64,000 bases of DNA, taken from Nectonema munidae (Eukaryota; Nematomorpha; Nectonematoida; Nectonematidae). The notes beneath the pieces were generated by a model. The model was not told where the DNA came from. It saw nothing but the letters and a program-made list of their open reading frames with translations, and ran no database searches. The stretch is from contig JAUIRK010000278.1 of NCBI GenBank assembly GCA_030549495.1, forward strand, positions 788,001 through 852,000, given 5' to 3'. Below are positions 13,101-25,500 of the stretch, one piece after another. Numbering within the stretch: the stretch's first letter is position 1; every line of letters begins with the position of its first letter. The position numbers and the translations under genes are program-made.

Positions 13101-13448
13101 ATATTGATATATATATATGTAATATCCAACTAAATATATACACAAAAATATGGCATACAATATTTATTATTTCAAATTATACAAGAAATATTAATCCCAA
13201 CAAATAAAACACTTTTTATTGAAACAGGCAAGATTAAAATTTTTAGATAAAGTTTCAGTTAATGAATTTTTGAATGTTCTCAATGTAATGTTTACTACAT
13301 AGAAAAATTTTTTTTAATTTCTATTTCATCTGTTCATTTTAATGGCTCCCTTTCAAGTTAACCCCGCTTATTTTAAACCAATATAATGAAAAAGAAAATA
13401 GTAATAAATTTCTCTACAAGTATTAGTCATTATTGAATTTTTTTATAG
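10181..13448 (+). other. Upstream sequence or first intron of the kinase gene
   Basis: Holds no recognisable gene. A plus-strand open stretch at about 10680-10830 and another at 11000-11130 are low-complexity Lys/Asn-rich and match nothing I know. A repeat at 11995-12320 is described separately. The 3' end carries a normal pyrimidine-rich acceptor, TTTTTTATAG, at 13439-13448. Confidence 0.4.
11995..12320 (-). repeat. Interspersed repeat, inverse of about 33861-34050
   Basis: CTCATAAC...CGGTTGAA near 11998, then CATATTTTGCTAGATGTAAG at 12081 and again at 12250, match the reverse complement of 33861-34050. The internal phrase is present twice here, about 170 bp apart, so part of the unit is tandemly duplicated. 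Part of a larger repeat family also seen at 33430-34060 and 37490-37680. Confidence 0.6.
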
Positions 13449-13526
13449 ATAGCAGTGGAGGGTAACATTGGAAGTGGAAAATCAACTTGTTTAAAGATGA
13501 TTGAAGAGGTTTATCAAAATGTTGAA
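13449..13526 (+). CDS. Kinase exon 1: P-loop
   Basis: 26 codons, phase 0 at both ends, acceptor TTTTTTATAG and donor GAA|gtaatt. Encodes IAVEGNIGSGKSTCL followed by a short helix. GxxGxGKS/T is the Walker A loop that binds the ATP phosphates, and the preceding VEGNIGSGK is the family form. Confidence 0.88.
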
Positions 13527-16500
13527 GTAATTTAAAGATATATTATAGTAATAATATAAAATTAATTAAAACAACACTGAAAAATGCTCTTCTCAGGGAT
13601 TTGATTAAGAATATAAAATGAAATTGAATCAAAAAAATAAGTATTGAAAAAACTAATATCTGTTCAGATTTATTTGTTATTGAAAATTACATATTTTTAT
13701 AGTACATGGACAATATAAATATTTTTTAAAGAAGGAGGTCTAATTCTTTGTCTAATGAAGTGATCACATAAATAGCCTTTATATGCGTATGTAGTGGATT
13801 ACACCCATTCTTGAGAAAGATGGGTATAGTTAATCATTTAAAAAAACGGTGTACAGTATATAATATGCTCCTTTGGCTTTTATACTAGATACCTCATTGA
13901 GACGAATCCAATGATTTTGAATAAATGTATTAACTGTGTCTGTCATTTATTAAAAATAATTTAACGTTTAATTCATAAAATGATTATAAAGATTATTCAA
14001 TTTGTATTTTTAGTAGTTACTAAACTTCAACAAAATTTTGACATTCATAAAAAACATTTTTCAAATTACCACAATAAACTCCCTCTAAATCTTGATAAAA
14101 GTAATTAAATTGTGGTGTCTAAAAGAAATAAAGTCCTAAGAATTCAATTTTACTTAAATACTATCCCATTTGATAGAGTCTCTACTCATACTAAGTTATT
14201 TGGAGTAACTATATTCTAAAAATTTTCTTTCATTATGCATATTAAAAGCATACATCTCAAAGTAAACCTAAAAAATGTTTACCTAAACTTTTAACTTTTT
14301 AATCTTTGCGTACAACTAATTTATCTTAAAAAATGATTTGTTCAAGAACAATTTAATTTTGCCTTAAATTTTTCTCAAGAAATTGTTTAAAAAAATTTGA
14401 TGAACTTTGATTACCTCATGTAGAGCATTTAAAACAAACCTTTTGTTTTTAGTTTCTAGGAAAAAGTTTATTTTTCTAACTTAATAAATAATATTTCAAA
14501 ATCTATAACATTAAAATTTATTTACATTATCATCTAAATTTTATTGCATTATATTACAAGCTATGGAGTATATGTGGAGAGGAGTCGTCACCCCATTCCC
14601 CCTTCTTCCCTGCTGTCGTTAATAACCTTAGACGGTACAGATATTCTAACTTTTTATATATTATTTTTTATCAATAAAAAATAAAATAAATCTTGCTCAA
14701 AAAAGTACATATTTACTGTATAAAATTTAAGATTTTTTATATTTCAACTTGTTTTCAATCAAATTTCTTGTAAAGTCAGTTTTGCTTAACGTTTATAATT
14801 GAAAAACAGAATTAAAAGGACTGCCCACCACTGATTTTTGAATTACAATTTTTATTAATTAGTCTCATTAACTAAAATTTTCATAGCATTTACAAAGTCT
14901 ACAAAAGAGACCTTTTTTGTAATGCGAAGTCTTCTGTCAAAAATGACTTGAAAAAAAAGTAAAATTATTTTCGAAATTAAAAATTCATCAAGCTAAATAC
15001 GTTTTTACTGAATAATTTTGATGTTTGCTATTTAACCCGTTAAAGCCCAGATTCGACTATAGTCGACTTTACAAAAATAAAATCGTCTGCGTTTATCAAA
15101 GCTCTTTAATACAAATCTTCTGCTTTACATAAGATATCGTCTGACTATTCTGGTCGTTAACGGGTTAAGAAGGGTTGATTAAGAAAGAATAGAAAGAAGA
15201 ACATAAAAATATATATTTCCTTTTTTAGATTTCTGTAGAACCTGTTGAAAAGTGGCGTAATTTTAAAGGATATAATCCTATGGTAATATTTTTATATACT
15301 TATTTTGCTAGCATAACGTCTAGAACAGTGTTTCTTAATCTTTTTTTGCACCAATCCAAACATTTGTTCAAATTAAAATGGCAACGCTTATTATAATTTT
15401 TTGTTTTTTTCAATTAACATTTATTGCGTTTTTAAAATTTTCAAATTCTCATAAGTTTCTTTAATGTAAAAACTATGACCAATTGGTAAAGATCCAATTG
15501 TGTTTCCATTGTGTAAAAGAACTGCTTTTAGACTTTTTTTTAAAGAATCAATGAAGAGTCTCCAATCTTCTATTTTGAATCCAAGTCCCATTTGTTCAAC
15601 GAGTCCTTTAACATTGCAACAAAAAAATTAAATTGTTTTTTTTTTGAAAAATTTAGTAAACTCTTGCTCATGATTACGGAACCAAGCGAAATTTGTCGAA
15701 GCAGTTAAAAGATTCTTATTTTTCAGTCTACAGCCTAGTAGTTGGGCATGTTCTTTTGAGAGGTTGAGATCTCTTACAAATCATTTAACTCAGATTGGTC
15801 AAAAAGTTTGGAGAGAGAATCAGTAGATAGATCAGAACTTGTTTTTTCTTCCTGTTCACTTGACTCCGTTTCTGAAAAAAAAACTTATATTTTCGGGTAC
15901 TTCAGGTATAGGTATATCATTGGAATGAGGTACAGGTCTAAATGCAGATGGAATGTTAGGGTGTAATATGTTATTTTTATTTTTTTTATTGAACCCAGCT
16001 ACTTTGGTCATACAAAAGTAACAATCATCGATCAAGGTGGTCTTTTTGTTCGCGCCAAATCATTGGAACTCCAAAAGAGATGCTTTTAAGTTTTTTCATT
16101 GACCACATTTTCAATTTACTTATGCAACTTTTACAAGCTTTATGAGGAGGAAAACTTTTATCTTGTTCAAGTAGCTTACATCCAAAATAAGCTAGATAGC
16201 AACGTTTTAACAAAGGAGTGATATTACTTCCTGAACTTACAGGAGTGAATTCTCCACAAACATAGCAGAATATATCTGGTGAATTTAAACATTTTCTAGA
16301 CATTTTTAGTCTGAAATAAAAGAATCTGATGAATAAAATAGTTGGAAAAAAATTTTTTTTTTTAAAATGTTTTTTTTTTTTTTTTTTCCCTTAAAAAAAA
16401 AAAATTAATTAAAAATTATCCAAAAATTTTAAAACAAAAATTTATTAAATTAAAAAAATAATTAAAATAATTATTAATTTTATTATACAACAAAAATTTA

Positions 16501-19500
16501 TTGAGATTTTTTCAAAAAAAAATTTATTTGGTTGGGTGTTGTTTTTTTTTTATTATTTTCAAAATAGGGTGGGGGGGGAGGGGAGAAAGTTTGCTTTCTT
16601 TTCTTTTTTTTTGGTTTGGTGGGGTGGGGGGGTGTGGGGGGGGATGGTTTTGTGTGGTGGGGGTGGGGGGGGGGGGGGGGTGTGTGAAGAGAGATTTTTT
16701 TTTTTTTTTTTTTTTTTTTATTTTTTTATTTTTGTGTGGTGGTGTTTGTGTGGAATTTTTTTTTTTTTTTTTTTTTTTTTTCAAATAAAAAAAAAGAGGG
16801 TGGGGGGGGGGGGTTTTGGTTTTATTTTTTTTTTTTTATTTTTTGTTTTTTTTTTTTTTTTTTTTTTTTATATAATAAAAAAAAATATAATTGTTTTTTT
16901 TGGGTTTTTTTTTTTTGTTTTTAACTTCTCTGTTGGACTGTCAATTGCTGAAACAATAGTCGTAAAGGAATTTGTTTAAGGTCTTTCTTTTCTTTTATTG
17001 CACTGTATTATGTGCACCGACTTCGCCTTAGCCATCATCCAAAAATATAAGTTTATACTTTGAAAACAGTAGATCACACTAATCCAATTTACTTTTACGG
17101 GATCGAACCCAAGATCTTGCGTTATCGAATCCCAGTATCTAACCAACCTTACTTATGCAACATAAGAATTTAGTTTATTGAACTGAGTTACTTTAAAATT
17201 ATTTTTATCTGTTCCTTGTCCACGGGGTTATTAATTTATCAACTACTTTTATAAATGAATGTATTGTTTTATTTGGATACTACGAAACCCTAATCAAGTC
17301 TCTTTTAGCAAAAAATATGGTCTGTTGAAATTACAGATCTAATTCTTCACAATATGGATTTCATATATTGTTTATGTACCCAGCAATGTTACAAGAAGCT
17401 TTCAAAACTTGAGAAAAAAATTACAAGGTACGAGCAGGAGATGGAAACAGACACTGAAGTATTTTTGCTTCGGAGCCATAGCATTTTTCAAGCTCCGAAA
17501 CCCTGAAGAGAAACCATGTGTCCTAACTTTTTTTTGAATGTTATAATAAGGTGAATTGTCCTTCGATAAATTCGTCTAAAAGGCAAGTTAGTTTTGTGAT
17601 CTTTTGGTAGTCGATACAAATTAAGATTGGATGTTTAAGAGAAAATCGGCGCAATTATATCGGCAAAGATCCTAAATCTACTTCTTCAATAGCCAAGCAT
17701 TTCTAAGCGATTTGAACTGTTTCTTGACATTTTCCCTACTTCCTTTAAGATTTTACCTAAAAAAGGGCGTACTATTCTGCTTTGTTGCACGAACTTTGCA
17801 CAACCTTCGCCTAGCATTCAAACAAATAAAATTTGCATCTAAATTGATGTTACGAATAAATCATACATTTAAATAATACATAGTATCTCGGCAAATTTCT
17901 TCAGCGCTTTTGTTACCTCTGAAGCGTGGCCAAGCTCGCATATTTTTACAATCACTACGTAAACATACGTATTAGTGACGTATCGCATAATTTCAAAAAT
18001 CAAAAAGCTTAAAACTGTTCTTGTATGAAATATGCAAGAATAGCAAACTAAACATTTATTTATCTCTCTTCTAACAAGAATTGTGCTTATATTATTTTCT
18101 TATGCATCAAGTCTGTGTGGATGATTTACGCTCTATTTTTTTTTACAACATTCGCAGTATCCAGGCTTTATGATACGAGGCGCGTACTTTGCGAAAGAAA
18201 ACGACTTGTTACTTCATCATCACAACGAATGTAGTAATTCACTACGAATAATATAGGCAAGCCTTATATGATTTTCGTATATAGTACTTCTTTCTACTGC
18301 TATTTTAATGTTCTCTGTCATTATTACAGATTCTAATATGAGATACGAAAGGCGTTTTTGGAATAAAAATATTTTTTTGTTCCTTATCAAGTCATACGAC
18401 TATGAATAAGATATATTTTTGTTAGAGAATGCGTGATTACTGACACTACCCAATAAAATCACATAATGATTAGGCAATCAAACTTGAATGCATGGCTTAT
18501 ATTCCAACAAATAGATAGACCCTGGGTAAGGAATGTAGTATATGCTCAGCCCAGAAACACGACACTTGCAAACACTCTTATCATCTATTTTATGTTCTGC
18601 TCACCACTTCAACGTTGCCAATAATATTATAACAAACTCCTTATCACTCTTCACTTTCTTCATCCATTTTCAATTAATTATTTTTCTGATCAGTATTTAC
18701 TATGACTTCACCATGCTCATTTAGTTTACTAAAATATTTGATATTCTCCAAGAAACAAGTGTCCTGAATAAAACTACCCCAGTTAAAGAAATTTTTTATA
18801 GATATAAAAATCTAATTAGATATATTCGTTGCTTATTCATTAAAAAAATTTTGTTACCCAGATTTGCGATGCGACTCATAGTTTAAGAAATACTGATCTA
18901 AAAGTTTATATGTCAAACTCTGTTTTTAATTATTATAGGACACATATGTCCCAACATCTTTTAAATCCGCTAGTGAATTTAAACAATTTCTCTCAAGAAA
19001 GTTGATAAATGATTTCACATCAAGAACTTTCAACACTCCATTATTCAGTTTCATTGGAAATTCAACAAAAATTTTTATATTAATAATTTTCCCCTACGTA
19101 ATATTTGTATGTTCCCTAAGATATTATTGGTCAATGATGACCCATACTAAACATGGTAAGTCACTCATGACCCATTGAATTATTTAGAAATATCAAAACA
19201 AATTCTGTCTTTTTCTTTCACTCTTAGATAGGTTAAAAGAAGAAGAATTATTACAAAAAAAATTTTCATATGTTTTTGCTATCTTCCAAAGATAACGGGT
19301 TAAGTAGTTATGCCTCGTGGTCGTAATTTTATCATAAAAGAAGATTGTGTTGAAGAATGTTTGTCAGCAGATGCCAGTGATATCGGAAGTGAGAGTGCGT
19401 TTTTTCTGGATTATGAAGATGAAGTGAACACGAAATGATGAAGAAGACGTTGGAAAACGGCGAGGAAGAAATAGAGATTATTGATGCTCAAGTTAAACAG

Positions 19501-22500
19501 AGAAGTATTCTTTCGCCATTAATGTTAAAGGTTCCTTTTTGTATGAATTTAAATTGGAATAAGATTGCGGATCTTTTAGTTTTCGTGAATGGTACAAGAT
19601 GAATTTAGATCATTTAAAGTGGGAAATGATTTTCCAAGTCCATGCCAAATATCTTATAAAGTATCAAAGTTTGATATTTTGGTAGAATATATAAGCTAAA
19701 TCAATCAAGAATTTTTTTGCTTCAAAAAGTAATTAAAAGCTGGAAAAGTAATTAGCCCATTACGTAGCATAGAAATCAGACGATATCTAAAAAACGCAGA
19801 CGATTTATATTCAAAGTCATTGAAAAAGACAGACGAAGATGAAATTACTTATGTTCCCAAATGGGAGCATTGGGGCTTAATGGGTTAAAGAGGAATTTAT
19901 TTGCATGCTAGGAATACATATATGCATGGGATATCCCAAATTACTCAAAATAAAAGATTACTGGTCTACTTCTGAGACCATGAGAGTTCCTTTTATCGTT
20001 AATCTTATGCCTACAGACTTTTTGAGCCAATTTGACATTTTAACGGTAATAATTTAAATGTTTGTCTCATCAATGGTGTCTGAATAGCGGGTTGTCTAGA
20101 TTTGAAGGGATAAATAACATCATACTATGGATTAGACAGAAAATCGAAATTTAAGTATTAAGATTTTTTTCCAAATATTAGAAATTACTATTAATAATAA
20201 TTCATATGTTATTTGTAAGAAAAAAATTTCCCAGCAAAGATCAAAGATAAAAAACCTTTTTTATAGATGAAATTGTGAAAAGCTTAACATCAGAATATCG
20301 TGGTAGGAAAAGAAAAGCTTCTGAAAACATCATATCAAAACGAGTCGAAGCTTGCACATCTAAAAAATCTGAACACCTCATTGAAACCAGTATTGAAAAA
20401 GGAAGATGTAGAAATTGTAGTCCGAAAAAGAACGATAAATAGGACGTTCAGTAAATGTTCAAGTTGTGGTAACCCAAAGTTAAGAGATTGTTTCAAAGAT
20501 TATCAACAATATGCTAAAGATTAAGAAGTCTTTCATATTTTATGGGGTAACATTCATTTGTATAATAAATTTCTATCATTAAAATAAAGTTTTAAATTCT
20601 GATATACTAATAATTGCATTTTTTTTATTTTCACCTATGTCCCAACTATTTTTCCTTAAATAATTAATCATTTGAAAAATACCAATCAAATATCCAAAAT
20701 ATTTAAATTTCAAAGAAAAATTTTATCAAAAAATTTTCAGGCATCATCAATAAGTTCAATTAAAAAAAACAATATAGGTTTATATTTTATCTATTTTAGA
20801 ATATGTTTTATGAAGATCCAAAAAGATGGGCATTTACTTTTCATATTTTAGTTTTTGAAACACTCTTTGAAAAGATGTTGAATGCTCAGGTTAGAAATTT
20901 TTAAATTTTATACCTTTTTCCTTTTAAATCATGATAAGCTTTTGGTTGTTTCTGTTTTTTATATTATAAACTTAGCTTTTTAACATTTGACGGATGAGTT
21001 TTCGTAAATTGCTTTTTCTGACGAATTCTGATTTTTGACAGCAGATAAATCACCCTACTGTAACCAGACTCAACAAATTAAGTTGTTGGAAAAGCAAGAA
21101 AGAGCACGTCTTTCTAGACGTTCTTATGCATGCCTTCCTTCATCCACAGCTTCTGTTGTCCTCCAGACTAAGACCTCTTTGAGATTTTATGCTATTCATT
21201 TATTTTATCAATGAAACTTCCCTGTATTTCTGGGGTTATTTCAGCTTCAGGTGCATCAGCAATGAATTAATTCAACAACCATTGCGACACTGCTGTGAAG
21301 TGAGTTTTCAGGTAATCGTGAATAACTCGATTTATTTATCCGCTAAGGAAGGAAACTATTCAAACTTTTGTAGTCTCAAACAGAACAGTTTAAGTTTCCC
21401 ATTAAATGCAGTTATTGCCTTCTTGCAGGAAAACAGGGCGTAGTCATTTTCTCAGAACTCTTTGTCCACGGCATTTTATTTTTCAAATAGTTCACGCAAG
21501 TAGAAGATGTCACTCTTTACATTAACAAGTTTCTGTCCTGTCCAAGTTCTGTTCACCTTAACAAAGAGATAACACTGTCTCAAAGTGCAACAAAACAATA
21601 GAACCTGGGGGCAATTTTACTTTTAAGTATTGAAAGTGTCTTAAATTTCTTAATTTTTTGGATCTTATAATTATGCTACCAAACATTAAGTCCTTGTTCA
21701 TATTAGAACAATTTTTGACCATTTTTGCATTCAATAGAAGCTGCAGCATCTTGCTTGGAACAATTTTATCCAGAAAATATGTAGAGACTTTTTTTAGTGA
21801 ATCTAAAATTTTAAAGGATTCGCTTCCTTTTGGCTCATTTATTTTAGAAAATTTGAAATAACGAAAAAGTTTTTTGAAACATAAATAGAATAAAATCTTG
21901 AACTAAGGCGCAAATGGGGTGAAAACTTGATGTCAAATGAAAACAAGATTGAAGTTTCTCACTGCTTATTTGAAAATAATTAAAATAAATTGGACATGAA
22001 TAATGATACAAATGGCTAACTTAGTAAATTGGATAACATAGAATGGAAAAAAATATTGTAAAATGTCTCGTAATCTTGTGTCTTTGCGTAGTGGAATTTT
22101 CCTAACTTTAAGGCTGAATGAGTACTAGTTTCTTATATAAAAAAGAACAGTAAACGCAAACTGCATTAAGAACGGCTATTTTTCAGTCGGCAGTGAATCT
22201 CCGATACATTCGAATGATATTAATAGCTCTATCTGTTACACAAGCCACTAAGTTCTATAATGTTCTTTTTAGAATAGACCTCAGTGTTATATTTTGAAGT
22301 CGTTGAAAAGATCTTAGCACATATCATAAACATCAAGAAACTTTAAAAATGTCATCAAAAAACAGAATTAACAGATAACTTCCTTGATTCGTTGAGTTGA
22401 AGTGAAACTTATTCACCTGAAGTTTCGAGACTAATCGATTTTCAACATCAGCTGTTATTTTATGATTCACTCTCATCATTACTCAGATTTCATATAAACT

Positions 22501-25500
22501 ACTTGAACAAATTAAGATGTTTTTCTCAAGTTTGCAAGGTCGCATACTTTCACTTGAAAGAGATGTCATGCATGACAGACTATTTTATTTTTTGTATTCC
22601 TTTGTGGGAACTTAATCAGACACTAAACAAGATATTCGACAGCTATGCTAGAATACATGAGGGAGGAGTAGGTTACGCACTAAAGGATAACGTACATACT
22701 CAAAAACAAACTAAAACAAAAATTCGAAGCATTATTATATGTTGATTTTAAAAAAATGAGTTAGAAATTACGAAGTACTACATATATATTTTGTGTATCT
22801 TGAATTTTTGTTGATTCTATTTTTTGAATTTTGCCTTGTTACCCCCTAAGAATATATCAGCGTGCCAGAGACGCCATATCGCCCACGTTGATAATCCATA
22901 AAGCAGGGGCGTGCCCAATTTTAAGCTGCATGCTTCATTGAAATAATTGATTAGATTATAAAGTCTACCAAAGCTTGGGTGGGCAGCAATAAAATTTACT
23001 TCTATCAAAATTAAAAAAAAAGGACTTCAAGTTGTTTTAAAACATTTCATGTCTTTGATCTGAAATTTTACATAAACAAAGAGTTGAAGAGCGACATGTT
23101 GCCCACACTCGATATACAGTCTTATATTCTTAAAAAAATAGATATTTTTTTCATTTTTAGAAAGATAAAGTTAATTTGATGGAAAGGTCACTTTTTTCTG
23201 CGCGAAACATATTTGTTGAACATTTATTCAAGAGGTATTTTACTTTTTAGAATTTTACACCCTCTTGTTTATATCTCCCATTTAAGTTATTTGAGTCCTT
23301 TTTTACTTCACTGAACCAAATATAAATTATTTAGTGTGATATTCTATTTAAATTTACTTCACTTCAATAAATTACTGCTGTTTTCTTTTCAATTAAATTT
23401 TTGAATATCTCGTTCTGGACATTGTAGTTTGTCTCTTCATGTAGCTTTTAGCGAAAATATCTGGACTATTTTCCTATACACTTTCTTTTGTGAAGATGTG
23501 CATGGTCTTTTACCTTTTCCTGATTTGATCCGTTTTATTTTTTATCCTTGTGTTGCAACTACATTTTCTATGACCCTTTGAGGACCAATTCGACATGTCA
23601 CGAAAAATGAAACCCATTTGTTTTAAATATATAAAATTCCTTTGAAAATGAATCAGACGCATCTTGAAATTCTGTTTCTCAAAGGCTTGAAAGTTTGGAA
23701 TGCAAAGTATCTGGTTTATAAGAAATGTAAATATCTTTACTCTTTAATGACCAGAGCCCAGTATTGTCAATTTTACAAAAAAATTGTTTCTAATACAAAT
23801 CTGCTTTGCATTAGGTATGAACTGAATGTTCTTGTAGTTAACCGGTTAAGTATATGTATATATCTTTGCGACGATTACTTCCTTTTTCATTTCTGTAGTC
23901 ATTTCGGCTTTTGATTTCACACAAAATTGTTCATCTTTCACATTTTCTTTCTTTCATTCGCCTTCTATATCAAATGATCGAAATCCGCAGTGACAAGTGT
24001 TTAGAAACATCAAACTCTAAAAGACATCTTAGATTCTGAGCATCCAATACTAAAAAGAAATACTAAATCGAATTTAAACACGAATGTCAATATCTTCTAA
24101 TAAAAATAGTTTGTTTTAAGTTTTATATCAAATTTCATTTAGAAAGAAAAAGCAAACAATTAATTTTTGAAGATCAATTCTAGAAATAGTTAAATTAGTC
24201 TCTAACTGACAATCTAAGAGGCAGAATTAATTTAATCTTAATTAAGTACATTACTTCCAAAAATGCCCGAATTAAGAAGAAGAAAAAATTGAAAAATTCA
24301 TATTTTTACATGATTTGCTACAGCAAGATATTAATATCAAGTTTTTTTTCTTTATCTTTTAAATATATCTTTTAAATTTTTTATCTTTTTTTTTTATTTT
24401 TTTATTTTTCTTATCTAAATATTTATTCTTACATAGAAACATTGCAGAAGTTATTGATGAATTTAAAAATATGGCTTTAAAAATATTTTAGCCTCCATTC
24501 CTTTATTTTCTTCTTTTAAAAATACGGTTTTATCATTACTGAAAGCACCCTATAGCAAGTGCTAAACGAAGGCAGAGTATTACGTCCAAACCCTGAACAC
24601 ACCATCGTGTTTGATTTGAGCGAAAGAGATTTTTCATCATTGGATTTCTAGAGGCTCTGTTAAAATGTTCTATCTTCTGTGATTTTAGAGTGTGTATTTA
24701 TATATAAGAACTCTGTATATTCCTTGCTTCAAAAATTTGAGCATGAAGAAATTTGAATACAAAAGTACATTTCCTACAAATAAGTTATTACGATCGCAAA
24801 GTGTCTAAATAAATGAACATCAATCTGTAAGGTCTTAGCATGATCTCTATACTTTTTACGACTAAAAGTTAGCGTAGAAGTTATTATTTGAAATTCTGTA
24901 AGCTTACATGAAGAAGTAGGCATTTTTGATTATGGCAAAAGATTAATTTCGATTATAGATACTTTTTGATCGAAGGAAAATTAATTAAGATGAATGCTAT
25001 GAAAGTTTCTTTAATGATACTGATTTCTTATAGATCATGTAAGTATATGGAAAAAAAGTTCTAAAAAATGCAAAAAAAACATTCTTTGATTAGTATAGTC
25101 CCAGCGATAAAAAACATATAATCAATTCTATTCAAAAATAATTTTACCTTTTAAACAATTAACTTAAAGATTGATAAATCCTGCGAAGTAAATATTTTCC
25201 CGACAGCAAAAATTAGTGAGGGAGCTCCAAAAACCAGGAAAGAAACACTAGTGAAGACTCGAACCCATTAAATTTTTCTGCAGATACCCTGTATTCTTTG
25301 AAATAGACTTCGACCCGCTCGTAACTCTCTAATATGCTCCAAAAACATTTCAAAATAAAGACATTCATTGCAGAGAATTACGTGCTTTAAATCTTTAGGA
25401 TCGTGTTTCTTTAATGATTTTAACTGTTAAAAATTTTCTATCAATGTATTCATTTTTATTATTTATATAAAAAAAATCGTAAAATGACTTTAAAGTTGAA

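Larger units (their letters stand above)
13527..15228 (+). other. Kinase intron 1 (1.7 kb)
   Basis: Contains a LINE RT fragment (about 14020-14275) and a reverse-oriented family A MITE (15032-15168). The remainder is AT-rich with nothing assignable. Confidence 0.7.
15326..18895. mobile_element. Possible hAT-bounded element or composite
   Basis: The left end reads CAGTGTTTCTTAA, and the right end in reverse complement reads CAGTATTTCTTAAACTATGA, followed by GTCGC: a typical hAT inverted end. Flanking 8-mers gtctagaa (15318-15325) and atctaaaa (18896-18903) agree at 6 of 8 positions, as expected of an old 8-bp target duplication. No hAT transposase is recognisable inside. The two ends could belong to two separate elements, so the span is tentative. 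Confidence 0.4.
15283..20799 (+). other. Kinase intron 2 (5.5 kb)
   Basis: Largest intron. It holds a possible hAT-bounded block (15326-18895) with a multicopy gene remnant and a low-complexity tract, then a piggyBac remnant (19290-20545) with a MITE inside it. Ends in acceptor CTATTTTAG. Confidence 0.75.

Noticed and set aside
16501-16979. Several overlapping frames of 60-147 codons on both strands.
   Set aside because: They encode poly-Phe, poly-Gly or poly-Lys from a homopolymer tract; no gene-like composition.
21000-21750. Possible ZBED/hAT-derived transposase on the minus strand.
   Set aside because: Only faint similarity over interrupted frames; not strong enough to list as a gene.
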